A DNA stretch of 64,000 nt. Source: Lantana camara (taxonomy: Eukaryota; Streptophyta; Magnoliopsida; Lamiales; Verbenaceae). The stretch covers positions 48,575,001 through 48,639,000 of the forward strand of contig CM074856.1 in assembly GCA_037501455.1 (NCBI GenBank), written 5' to 3'. Both the position numbers and the translations under genes were made by a program. The notes beneath the pieces were generated by a model. That model was given only the letters and a program-made list of their open reading frames with translations, searched no databases and was not told the DNA's origin. Shown here piece after piece: positions 11,386 to 21,483 of this stretch (positions are counted from its first letter, which is position 1; each line of letters begins with the position of its first letter).

Positions 11386-11817
11386 TGATACATTGAAAAT
11401 AATCGGTATAAACTAAAATATAAATGGAAGAAAATAATTGAAAACTAATTGAACCAGCTCGACCCTTATTTATGCTCTTTGAATCTTATTTATGCTCTTT
11501 GAACCTATTTTGAACAATTTGAATCGAAACATTTTTGCATCTTTGAATTGAAAATTATTCAAGAATACGCATAATCTTTTTCAAAAAAAAAAAAACAAAA
11601 GGAAATCCATTAAATCAACTGCAAATTAATGAACACCCCCTAATATAGTTGAAGACTTTTGCTAAACCCCCCAATTCAATAAATAGATATATTTCATCCC
11701 TATTATCCTTTCCATTTTTTGTAAACCCCCCAAATCCTGTAAAAATACCATAATACCCTTAATAAATTGAAGAAGAACATAAATGTCCATCGTCTTCTTC
11801 TCGCGTCTGATCTTAGA
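11386..11817. other. Gene-free stretch left of the LTR
   Basis: AT-rich with repeated AAACCCCCCAA phrases near 11670 and 11726. At 11794-11814 it contains a 21-bp sequence repeated with one mismatch just right of the LTR at 14489-14509. Confidence 0.4.
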
Positions 11818-12535
11818 TGTAGCACCCCGGACACGTGGAGGTGCCACACCCCCGCACTATAGGTCAATCCACATACGAAACGGCCCATCCGTACATGAAC
11901 CAACCTATAGCGAACGGGTGACAATGCAATACACGACAAGCTAGGCGGGATTACTAAAACGTGCAACAAAATAAAGCGGAAGCATAAACTAATTTCTAAC
12001 AAATAATTCCATTTATCCAATCATGATATTTCTCATTTCCAATAAAATATATTCTAAAGTTACATATCAATACATTATCATCTTCCTTTAAACAATAACA
12101 ATAATAATTAAATGCACGAACCATGGATGACACGACTACATGAACGGGACTCGACTCGACTCAACTCCCGCCTAGCGTGCACCTGCAATAACCTGAAAGG
12201 TGGAGGTGTCAGTCTGTGAAGACCGAGTGAGGGGTGTAAATACATATTAGCGCAGATAACATGCAAGTCATATTCTCGGGTAAAGGTTTATAAAAGATAA
12301 ATATACAAGTTCAATAATAATATAGCTTCGCCCGAGAATACAACTATCAATATTAAATACTTGTTCTTTTCATGCAATCGATAAACATACTTGCTTGCTT
12401 GTTAATCATTAGGTGATCACACAATTCAATTATCATGCAATCATGCAATAGTGTAGTCATATAACACGTTCATGGAATGGAGATCATGCAATCACTACAT
12501 GGCTTGCTTGTAACACGATGGGTTGTTTCTCCTGT

Positions 12536-12844
12536 GGTTGGAAGGACAACCACCGGCTCTAAGACCAGTCCAGCGCCCTCTCTAAGGAGAACCTGACCAA
12601 GAGAACACATGCACACGATAGACCTTTGTTCTTCTTGTGGTTGGACGGACAACCACCGGCCCGAAGACCAGTCCAGCGCCCTCTCTAAGGAGGACCTGGC
12701 CAAGACAACACACGAACACGATACGGTATTGTTCTTCCTGTGATTGGACGGACAATCACCGGCCCGAGGACCGGTCCAGCGCCCTCACTAGGGAGGACCT
12801 GGCCAGGAGAATACATGACTTGCTTTCATGACATAACATGCTTG
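12536..12844. repeat. 103-bp tandem repeat, three copies
   Basis: Units start at 12536, 12639 and 12742, each with GGACAACCACCGG (or ACAATCACCGG), then GACC(A/G)GTCCAGCGCCCTC and GGACCTGGCCA. The spacing of exactly 103 bp between landmarks is visible. It lies inside the LTR and makes open frames on both strands that are not genes. Confidence 0.9.
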
Positions 12845-13312
12845 ATTCATGCACACTAACATGACCTACTTGCTTGGTTCATGAACAATAACATGCTTGA
12901 AATGATACGTGCTTTCCTGAATTTATAAATATAAATACCTTTGGCTCAAAATCCACTTAAAGGTTATACGGGTTCTATATAACTAGAAATTAAACCTCAC
13001 CTGACAGGCGACACACGACTCGTGAATGCGTGAACGTGCTCATGATCCACAATCTGCGCCCTGGAGAATAACTGGACAAGAAACGGGACAATGTACGTGC
13101 ATGAGACTATAATTCAAACATATTATTCCATATAATGACGCACGGCATGATCATGTACGAGACATCGAGCAATACACAATGTAGCATGTAAATATCACGT
13201 TTTTGCATGTAATCATTCATATAATACCAATTCGGGATCAAATATGTCATTGGATCGAGGGGTTAAAAACTGTAATTTTATGCAGAATATTTCTGCACTT
13301 CCAGGAGCCTGG

Positions 13313-13520
13313 GAACGGCCGTTCCAGGTTTTAGTGCAAGAATGGGAAGGGCCGTTCCCCAGTCCCGAAATGCTCCCCGAAGATGGGAACGGCCGCTCCC
13401 GTCTGTGAGACAAAGTGGGAACGGTCGTTCCCCTCCTCGCCGCCTGCATTTTATTCAAATCAATGGGAACGGCCTTTCCCCAATTACAAAGGGAACGGGA
13501 AGGGCCGTTCCCGTTTTACA
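13313..13520. repeat. Cluster of GGGAACGGCCGTTCCC-like palindromes
   Basis: At least six perfect or near-perfect versions of the self-complementary word GGAACGGCCGTTCC (with GGGAAGGGCCGTTCCC, GGGAACGGCCGCTCCC and GGGAACGGTCGTTCCC variants) occur within about 210 bp of the LTR. They are GC-rich islands in AT-rich surroundings. Confidence 0.85.
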
Positions 13521-14479
13521 GAAGCTGCAGAAGAACAGGGGACGAAACAGGGGAGGCACGAGACCCCCTCCAATCCTCAACAAACTCACATAATCCAATT
13601 CCAAACACAATAATTCATGAAGGGAAATATACATACATGCTTAAAGTGCAATAAAACACAATATAAACCCATGTTTCATGCCTTGATCATCACAATCACC
13701 CACTTCAAGCTTATAATTGAGTTTAGCATATAACTTCAAATTCTTCAAGAATTCAAACATAAATACAAGCTACAAGCATGAAACCATATTCCTAACATCA
13801 CATAATCAAGTTGGCAAGCTTAAACACTAGCCCTAGCTACATCCATAATTATCAAGAAATCATATAAATGATCAAAGATACCTTGAGATGAAAATAAGTG
13901 GAAGAAAATGATGAACATGGATGATTGAGCTTGAATCATGAATTTCCTAGCAAATTCTAGCTTGAAGATGATGATTTCCCAATTTCTTCCTCCTTGGGTG
14001 AAAGAACCGAGAGAGAGAGCAATAGAGATGAATGATTGTATGATATGATCAACATGAAGGTTGTGGAAGAGATGTATATGATATACCGATATATTTGGGA
14101 AAAATATGTAATATTTATGATTAAATCCTCCAACTCCATAAGTCATGCAATTGAGTGTATCAAGTTTGGGAAATGATCAATTGGGTCCAAAAGATTTTCA
14201 TGCAATTAAGTCCTTAAAGAAAAGGAAATGAGCAATTAAGGACAATTATGCAATTAATACAAATTGGACAATTAATTCATGTAACAATTAAATTCCATTC
14301 ATACAAGAATTCTCAAATGAAATGAATTCCATACAATTCCACGTAATCATGTTGAAACCAATTATAAGAATTAATATAACACGATTAAATTAATCAAACG
14401 AAAATAATAAAATAAAGTCCTAACGCTCGAACCCACAAGTGTGGAGCGTACCTGACTGTTTGAAAATCGGGGCGTTACA

Positions 14480-14966
14480 TCTTTGCTTCTTCTTCCCGCG
14501 TCTGATCTTTCCGGCTACTCTATTCCGGCAACCAATTTCCGGCGAGTCTTTCCGAATGGCCTTTCCGACGACTCTTTTTCGAAACGGGTTTCCGGCAACT
14601 CTGTTTCGAAATGTTATTTTATAATTTCTGGAATTATTTTTCTTTAACTAGACAAACAGACCTTCCAATAACTAATAAAATGAATATTTACACTATAAAC
14701 CTAATCGATTATTATGCATTCCCGATGAGACGCTTGAATTAAATGAAAAACTGCCTGCATGCTTTCCCGGAATTTGGACTGGCCAATCAACTTTACAATG
14801 CGACGAAGGGGTGCGTCGGTTGGTTTACGGTCCAATCACCTTTATTTATTATCTTCAATCTTGCCCTGTACGCAGAGAGCTGCAAAATTTTCATCCCCAT
14901 TTCATCACCTGCAAGAAGCCCTGCTTCTCTTTCTCTCCCAGATCTCAATCCTTGACAAACAAAGTC
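14480..14966 (+). promoter_or_regulatory. Upstream region of the Myb/SANT-like gene
   Basis: The part nearest the LTR has repeated TTTCCGGCNACTCT phrases (14507-14605). The remainder leads to the ATG at 14967. A CT-rich leader (TTCTCTTTCTCTCCCAGATC, about 14926-14945) precedes the start. No TATA box was assigned. Confidence 0.35.
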
Positions 14967-15616
14967 ATGAATCCCCCTCCAAGACCTATTCTGGCATGGG
15001 TGGAAGCGTACATGGTTGAACGTCTTCGGATATATGCCGGAGACAACGAAATCGATCGGCTAGAAGTCTTCGACACAGTGCTGTTTAATGTGGCGCGTGA
15101 TTTGACTCAGCGATTCAAAACAAGATTCTGGGCCCGAGATGTTGTAGCAACGGTGAAAGAACTGCTGATAAAATTTTACGAATTCCGTAGATTATTGGCG
15201 TGTCCTGGAGTTAAAATGGGTGCTAATCGTATTCACGCCGAAATTGAGACCCTAGTATATTATGAAGTGAATACCATTGAGGTAAGTCGAATTCATCCGT
15301 GTCCCCATTTTTTTTTTTTGGAATTATTCATTATTCAATGTTTAATTTTACATAGGTTATTCGTCGGGATTCCAACGCCAGGGCATTTGGATGCCGTTAT
15401 TACGACGACCTTAGGTATATCTTCAATGTGCGGCGGGCACACCTTTTGGAGGGCGAAGAGGAGCACCTCCACGCATACTACATTGACGATAGGGACTCGG
15501 ACCCCGAGTCCTTGGACGGCGCGGATTACCCAGGCAATGAACACTCTGAGGAGAGTGTTAATTCTAACATCCCTCAAGAAGATCCGGATGAGGTTAATCA
15601 GTTTCCTCCCCCATGA
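14967..15616 (+). CDS. Small uncharacterised protein, probable Myb/SANT-like domain
   Basis: Two exons (14967-15281 and 15356-15616) with a canonical GTAAGT donor and TACATAG acceptor join in frame to 191 aa. The start is the ATG of MNPPPRPILAW, chosen because translation upstream lacks conserved features. The N-terminal part is helical and tryptophan-poor. It contains EVFDTVLFNVARDL, KELLIKFYEFRRLLACPGV and, across the splice, SNARAFGCRYYDDLRYIF. That layout recalls plant Myb/SANT-like proteins, in which a trihelix is followed by 'FR-x-K-x-L-x-x-Y-D-x-L-x-x-I-F'. The family includes relatives of the DNA-binding partner protein of PIF/Harbinger transposons. The C-terminus is acidic (DDRDSDPESLDG, EESVNSN, QEDPDEV) and could be an activation or interaction tail. 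No transposase was seen beside it. Family assignment is by pattern only. Confidence 0.6.
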
Positions 15617-15955
15617 TATAGACAGCGCTTCTCCAAAATTTGTTGTTTGTGGATTGTTTATAGTAGTTTAAATGTTACTGTTAGTTGATTGTAGTGTATA
15701 TTTTTAGTTCTGTAATGAAATGTTTAGTGTTGGTTGTTTATTGTTGTTTGATTCTAGTATATATCCTGCAAGGAAGTCTGTTTTAGTTGGAAGAATAAGA
15801 GTTAGTTTGATAAACTGATGAACTATATGACAGTTATATATGAAAACAGAGAAATTAATAAACCATATGAAATATATGACAGTTATATATATGAAAACAG
15901 ATAAACTAATGAAATATGTAGAACCAAAAGTGCAGATTGTTGAGTATTAGTGTGG
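15617..15955. other. 3' flank of the Myb/SANT-like gene
   Basis: Probably includes the 3' UTR (ATGTTACTGTTAGTTGATTG region). At 15805-15925 a segment with TATATGACAGTTATATATGAAAACAG is repeated twice in tandem, leading to the minisatellite. Confidence 0.45.
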
Positions 15956-18243
15956 TCATCCGTAATTAGACTTTGTCCAGTGAAACGTTAAGAAATGTAT
16001 AATTAAAAGAATGCTTTGTCCAGTGAAACGTTAGAAATGCGTAATTAAAAGAAGACTTTGTCCAGTGAAACGTTAAGAATGCGTGATTCAAAGAAGACTT
16101 TGTCCAGTGAAACATTAAGAAATGCGTAATTAAAAGAATGCTTTGTCTAGTGAAACGTTAGAAACGCGTAATTAAAAGAAGACTTTGTCAGGTGAAACGT
16201 TAAGAATGCGTGATTCAAAGAAGACTTTGTCCAGTGAAATGTTAGAAATGCGTAATTAAAAGAATGCTTTGTCCACTGAAACGTTAGAAATGCGTAATTA
16301 AAAGAAGACTTTGTCAGGTGAAACGTTAAGAATGCGTGATTCAAAGAAGACTTTCTCCAGTGAAATATTAGAAATACGTAATTAAAAGAATAGTTTGTCC
16401 AGTGAAACGTTAAGAATGCGTAATTAAAAGAAGACTTTGTCCAGTGAAACGTTAAGAATACGTGATTCAAAGAAGACTTTGTCCAATGAAACGTTAAGAA
16501 ATGCGTAACTAAAAGAAGACTTTGTCAGGTGAAACGTTAAGAATGCGTGATTCAAAGAAGACTTTGTCCAGTGAAACATTAGAAATGCGTAATTAAAAGA
16601 ATGTTTTGTCCAATGAAACGTTAAAAATGCGTAATTAAAAGAAGACTTTGTCCAGTGAAACGTTAAGAATGCGTGATTCAAAGAAGACTTTGTCCAGTGA
16701 AACGTTAAGAAATGCGTAATTAAAAGAATGTTTTGTCCAGTGAAACGTTAGAAATGCGTAATTAAAAAAAGACTTTGTCAGGTGAAACGTTAAGAATGCA
16801 TGATTCAAAGAAGACTGTCCAGTGAAACATTAGAAATGCGTAATTAAAAGAATGTTTTGTCCAGTGAAACGTTAAGAAATGCGTAATTAAAAGAAGACTT
16901 TGTCAGGTGAAACGTTAAGAATGCGTGATTCAAAGAAGACTTTGTCCAGTGAAACATTAGAAATGCGTAATTAAAAGAATGCTTTGTCCAGTGAAACATT
17001 AAGAATGCGTAACTAAAAGAAGACTTTGTCTAAAAGAAGACTTTATCCAGTGAAACGTTAAGAATGTGTGATTCAAAAAAGACTTTGTTCAGTGAAACGT
17101 TAACAAATGCGTAATTAAAAGAATGCTTTGTCCAGTGAAACATTAAGAAATGCGTAATTAGAAGAAGACTTTGTCAGGTGAAACGTTAAGAATGCGTGAT
17201 TCAAAGAAGACTTTGTCTAGTGAAACATTAGAAATGCGTAATTAAAAGAATGTTTTATCCAGTGAAACGTTAAGAATGCGTAATTAAAAGAAGACTTTGT
17301 CCAGTGAAACGTTAAGAATGCGTGATTCAAAAAAGACTTTGTCCAGTGAAACGTTAACAAATTACGTTAACAAGGCGTAATTAAAAGAATGCTTTGTCCA
17401 GTGAAACGTTAAGAAGTGCGTAATTAAAAGAAGACTTTGTCAGGTGAAACGTTAAGAATGCGTGATTCAAAGAAGACTTTGTCCAGTGAAACAGTAGAAA
17501 TGCGTAATTAAAAGAATGTTTTGTCCAGTGAAACGTTAAGAATGCGTAACTAAAAGAAGACTTTGTCCAGTGAAACGTTAAGAAATGCGTAATTAAAAGA
17601 ATGTTTTATCTAGTGCAACGTTAGAAATGCGTAATTAAAAGAAGACTTTGTCAGGTGAAACGTTAAGAATGCGTGATTCAAAGAAGATTTTGTCTAGTGA
17701 AACATTAGAAATGCGTAATTAAAAGAATGCTTTGTCCAGTGAAATGTTAAGAATGCGTAATTAAAAGAAGACTTTGTCCAGTCAAACGTTAAGAATGCGT
17801 GATTCAAAGAAGACTTTGTCCAGTGAAACGTTAAGAAATGCATAATTAAAAGAATGCTTTGTCTAGTGAAACGTTAGAAATGCGTAATTAAAAGAAGACT
17901 TTGTCAGGTGAAACGTTAAGAATGCGTGATTCAAAGAAGACTTTGTCCAGTGAAACATTAGAAATGCGTAATTAAAAGAATGCTTTGTCCAGTGAAACGT
18001 TAAGAATGCTTAATTAAAAGAAGACTTTGTCCAGTGAAACATTAAGAATGCGTGATTCAAAGAAGACTTTGTCCAGTGAAACATTAAGAAATGCGTAATT
18101 AAAAGAATTCTTTGTCCAGTGAAACGTTAGAAATGCGTAATTAAAAGAAGACTTTGTCCAGTGAAACGTTAGAAATGCGTGATTCAAAGAAGACTTTGTC
18201 GAGTGAAACGTTAAGAAATGCGTAATTAAAAGAAGACTTTGTC
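15956..18243 (+). repeat. Left arm: 42-bp minisatellite, about 54 units in a 126-bp higher-order pattern
   Basis: Most units are 42 bp, some 41 or 43. Three monomer types often alternate. One has GTCAGGTGAAACG and ends GTGATTCAAA. The second has GACTTTGTCCAGTGAAAC and ends GTAATTAAAA. The third begins GAATGCTTTGTCC. This gives a 126-bp higher-order period visible, for example, from 16158 to 16410. Because 42 is divisible by three, frames stay open for stretches and give a 14-residue repeated peptide. These are not genes. Confidence 0.93.
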
Positions 18244-18695
18244 TACAACATTACAATAGAGTGAATCAAGATTTATTGAATCATGAACACAACATTACAA
18301 TAGAGTGAATCAAGATTTATTGAATCATTGAATCATGAAGACAACATTACAATAGAGTGAATCAAGATTTATTAAATCATGACCACAACATTACAATAGA
18401 GAGAATCAAGATTTATTGAATCATTGAATCATGAACACAACATTACAATAGAGTGAATCAAGATTTATTGAATCATGACCACAAAATTACAATAGAGAGA
18501 ATCAAGATTTATTGAATCATGAACACAACATTACATTTGATTGAATCAAGATTTATTGAATCATGAACACATCATTACAATAGAGTGAATCAAGATTTAT
18601 TGAATCATGACCACAACATTATAATAGAGAGAATCAAGATTTATTGAATCATGACCACAACATTACAATAGAGAGAATCAAGATTTATTGAATCA
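18244..18695. repeat. Central minisatellite, about ten units of 42-52 bp
   Basis: Units contain ACAACATTACAATAGAG followed by GAATCAAGATTTATTGAATC, with some units carrying an extra ATTGAATC. Unrelated to the arm monomer except for similar length. It sits between the inverted arms and would form the loop of a hairpin. Confidence 0.9.
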
Positions 18696-19352
18696 CGCAT
18701 TTTTAACGTTTCACTGGACAAAGTCTTCATTTAATCACGCATTTCTTAACGTTTCACTGGACAAAGTCTGCCTTTAATTACGCATTTCTAACGTTTCACT
18801 GGACAAAGTATTCTTTTAATCATGCATTCTTAAACTTTCACTGGACAAACCCAACCTTCAATTACGCATTTCTTAACGCTTCACTGGACAAAGTATTCTT
18901 TTAATCACACATTCTTAAACTTTCACTTGACAAACCCAACCTTCAATTACGCATTTCTTAACGTTTCACTCGACAAAGTCTGCCTTTAATTACGCATTTC
19001 TAATGTTTCACTCGACAAAGTATTCTTTTAATCACGCATTCTTAAACTTTCACTGGACAAACCCAATCTTCAATTACGCATTTCTTAACGTTTCACTGGA
19101 CAAATTCTTAAACTTTAATTACGCATTTCTAACGTTTCACTGGACAAAGTATTCTTTTAATCACGTATTCTTAAACTTTCACTGGACAAACCCAACCTTC
19201 AATTACGCAATTCTTAACGTTTCACTGGACAAAGTCTGCCTTTAATTACGTATTTCTAACGTTTCACTGGACAAAGTATTCTTTTAATCACGCATTCTTA
19301 AACTTTCACTGGACAAACCCAACATTCAATTACACATTTCTTAACGTTTCAC
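18696..19352 (-). repeat. Right arm: inverted 42-bp minisatellite, about 15 units
   Basis: Reads as the complement of the left-arm family (ACGCATTTCTTAACG, TTTCACTGGACAAAG) and also has a three-monomer pattern of about 127 bp. One monomer type, with CACTGGACAAACCCAACCTTCAA, does not occur in the left arm. The arm ends at TTTCAC exactly where the copia LTR begins. Confidence 0.9.
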
Positions 19353-19726
19353 TGGAGTATTAGAAAATACGAATCAGAAAGTAGCGGAATTTAAAAAAAA
19401 TTCCCAACAAAAGGACCTTGGACTCGCAATCGTGTATCCAAATTCATAGAGTTAAGAAACTTACTTTTCTTTTTTTCTTTCTTGAAGCGTTTCAAGCCAC
19501 CCAAGAACACTCTTCTCGCGGCTTGATCCCCTCTACTTGGTAAAGCTCGAATCTTCAAACTTCTAACTTGAAGCTCTCTAGAGATAGTCCACCAACTTGA
19601 TCACAATCTAACTAGTAAGGATGCTAGTTCTCTAGTTAGTGTTTAGGCTTAACCTAGGGTTTCGTTTATCTTGGAGAAAGGATGGTGTTCAACACATGAA
19701 CCAAAAGAATTGTCAATTAGCTTTAA

Positions 19727-19744
19727 GGGGAGCTCGAGCTCCCC
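19727..19744. promoter_or_regulatory. 18-bp perfect palindrome in the LTR beside CTATTTATA
   Basis: GGGGAGCTCGAGCTCCCC is fully self-complementary and is followed directly by CTATTTATA. The same palindrome and flank are preserved in the right LTR at 33215-33232. Its function is unknown. Confidence 0.75.
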
Positions 19745-20825
19745 TATTTATAATGAGGGAGTGGCCGAAAATCCAAGTCCTCATGGACTAGGGTTTTGGT
19801 CCCTCTCTCTCCTATTACTTGATCATCAAGTATTTTGACTTTGACTTTGAATTCTAATTCAAATCAACTTTCAAGAGAGCTAAAATATCCAAACTATTTT
19901 TGGATAATTTTATACTTTATTTATTTAAAATAAATAACTTATTTTATCTAATCAATTAATTCATAATTAATTAACTAGATTATTTTCTCCAAAATTAGAC
20001 TTTCCTTTTAATTCAAAATTAAACCAATGTCTATTAAATAATTAACACATTTAATTATTTAATATATATATATATATATATACAATATATATATTTAGAC
20101 GTGTGGGACACGTGTCACAAGGACACGTGTCATTCACGTGAGCCACACGTGTGGAACCCTCTTGGCCCGATTAACTCGTTTAATCATTTTCAAGCCTCAA
20201 CTCATGTAACCAAGTTGTTGTGTGTGACCCTCTAGGTTCTCAATTCAATTAGCAGTGACCCTAATTAATTAATTCACTAATTAATTAATCAGTCCACAGA
20301 TTAAACGACCATAGTCTAGCAACAGGTGTTTAACCCCTAGCTGAATTGGAATGTTTGGATTCGATAGAACCTTTAAGTCATTGATTCATGTGAGATACAA
20401 TCCTCCTACTTACTATCTCTCAACCAAGATCTAGGGCAAGGGAATAATCAGAACCCTAATAATCCGGTCTTAAAGCTAAGTGCATTTCATATCCATTTGA
20501 TCTCAATCCAAGAAACCCTTTTCTTGATGTCTTGATCTACTGCCTTGGCCAAGGACTCCATATGACATATGAATGACTTACACAATAAGAGATCACCTTG
20601 CATATGCAAGTGTAGGTCCTTTCTTGATTCTCATTCACTTTCATGAATCACTTGTGCAGCCCCAGCATAAGCCTTGAATCAGTTGTCTAAGGCGACACCC
20701 TTTAAAGCTTACACCTAAGACTACAGAGTTAACTCATAAAGTGACAAGGAACCTCAAGTCTTAAGGATAAATTAATCACATCAATGACTCGTGAGATATT
20801 TCCTAATCTGGAAGTTTCCATTTCC

Positions 20826-21007
20826 TGAAATAGAAACTTCCTTTCCCATTTAGGAATCTTCTCACACGGGGCACCTCAGTGAACTTACTTATTAAAGTAA
20901 GCACCCTCATATATCAGGAAATGGAAACTTCCTTTCCCATTTAGGAATCTTCTCACACGGGGCACCTCAGTGAACTTACTTATTAAAGTAAGCACCCTCA
21001 TATATCA
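20826..21007. repeat. 91-bp tandem duplication in the left LTR
   Basis: Units 20826-20916 and 20917-21007 both contain GAAACTTCCTTTCCCATTTA, CACACGGGGCACCTCAGTGA and CACCCTCATATATCA. The right LTR has a single unit near 34312-34402. Confidence 0.92.
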
Positions 21008-21154
21008 CGCACATATCAACTATACACTTTGCACCTCCATGAGACAAGGTGGTCCTTCTTAAGGGCGTGATCCCACAAGCAAGCCTTAGAGGAGTCAGGT
21101 TGACACTCCCACTGTCGGTAGGACTCATCGGCTTGGAGTATTTTACTAATCATG

Positions 21155-21306
21155 ACTTATGTGATATAGGGCTCGTTCCATGAACCATTTCGCCTAAATG
21201 GTAGAGTCCTAAAGTCATCAGGATTAGGGGACTTATGTGAAATAGGGCTCGTTTTATGAACCATTTCACCTAAATGGTAGAGTCCTAAAGTCATCAGGAT
21301 TAGGGG
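21155..21306. repeat. 76-bp tandem duplication in the left LTR
   Basis: Units 21155-21230 and 21231-21306 each contain ATAGGGCTCGTT, CTAAATGGTAGAGTCCTAAA and TCATCAGGATTAGGGG. The right LTR has one unit near 34551. Confidence 0.92.
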
Positions 21307-21467
21307 AGTTCTCATACATGCACAGATAAAGTAAACGCATACCAAACAAGAGCATATAAAGAAGTGTTGCCTTAATTCGTTATTTCATTCAAAGATTGTC
21401 TGTGATTACAATAAGGAAAAGCACAAAGCGGATATACAATCTGCTTTCTAGGGCACTATTCCTAACA

Positions 21468-21478
21468 ATCTCCCACTT
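21468..21478 (-). promoter_or_regulatory. Copia polypurine tract
   Basis: On the minus strand AAGTGGGAGAT lies directly before the 3' LTR. This is the usual position and composition of a copia plus-strand primer. Confidence 0.85.
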
Positions 21479-21483
21479 GCCCG

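Larger units (their letters stand above)
11818..14479 (-). mobile_element. Solo LTR, probably Ty3/gypsy, 2662 bp
   Basis: The sequence begins TGTAGCACCCCG and ends CGGGGCGTTACA, an imperfect 12-bp inverted terminus with TG..CA ends. The reverse-strand start TGTAACGCCCCG resembles starts common in plant gypsy LTRs, which suggests the minus orientation. No internal gag-pol and no partner LTR was seen nearby, so it is best explained as a solo LTR left by LTR-LTR recombination. The flanking five bases (TTAGA and TCTTT) do not match. Inside are a 103-bp tandem triplet and a cluster of GGGAACGG palindromes. Confidence 0.7.
15956..19352. repeat. Foldback-like inverted minisatellite structure
   Basis: Two blocks of the same 42-bp family lie in opposite orientations around a different tandem repeat. 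The left arm (15956-18243) reads TTTGTCCAGTGAAACGTTA forward. The right arm (18696-19352) reads TAACGTTTCACTGGACAAA, its complement. The centre (18244-18695) is a third repeat. Terminal inverted repeats made of short tandem units are the defining design of Foldback transposons (known family knowledge). No transposase, terminal motif or target duplication was identified, so the element status is inference. The copia LTR starts immediately to the right. Confidence 0.7.
19353..21467 (-). repeat. Copia 3' LTR (left copy), about 2.1 kb
   Basis: Aligns with the right LTR throughout, from AAAATACGAATCAGAAAG to GGGCACTATTCCTAACA. The left boundary is either 19353 (TGGAGTATTAG) or 19358 (TATTAG), against TGTTGG in the right copy. 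It has two tandem duplications not present in the right LTR (91 bp and 76 bp). These account for most of the length difference of about 170 bp from the right LTR without its hAT. Confidence 0.92.

Noticed and set aside
11703..12020. Possible minus-strand coding frame at the LTR border
   Set aside because: Crosses the LTR terminus at 11818 and has no recognisable domain.
11813..14484. Five-base target duplication of the solo LTR
   Set aside because: Left TTAGA and right TCTTT do not match; not claimed.
16147..16681. Open frames with a repeated 14-residue peptide (FNYAFLTFHWTKSS-like)
   Set aside because: The 42-bp repeat unit is a multiple of three, so any stop-free frame stays open. No start context or support.
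15956..18243. CRISPR-like array
   Set aside because: Units are continuous without unique spacers, unit length is 42 bp throughout, and the DNA is from a plant genome.
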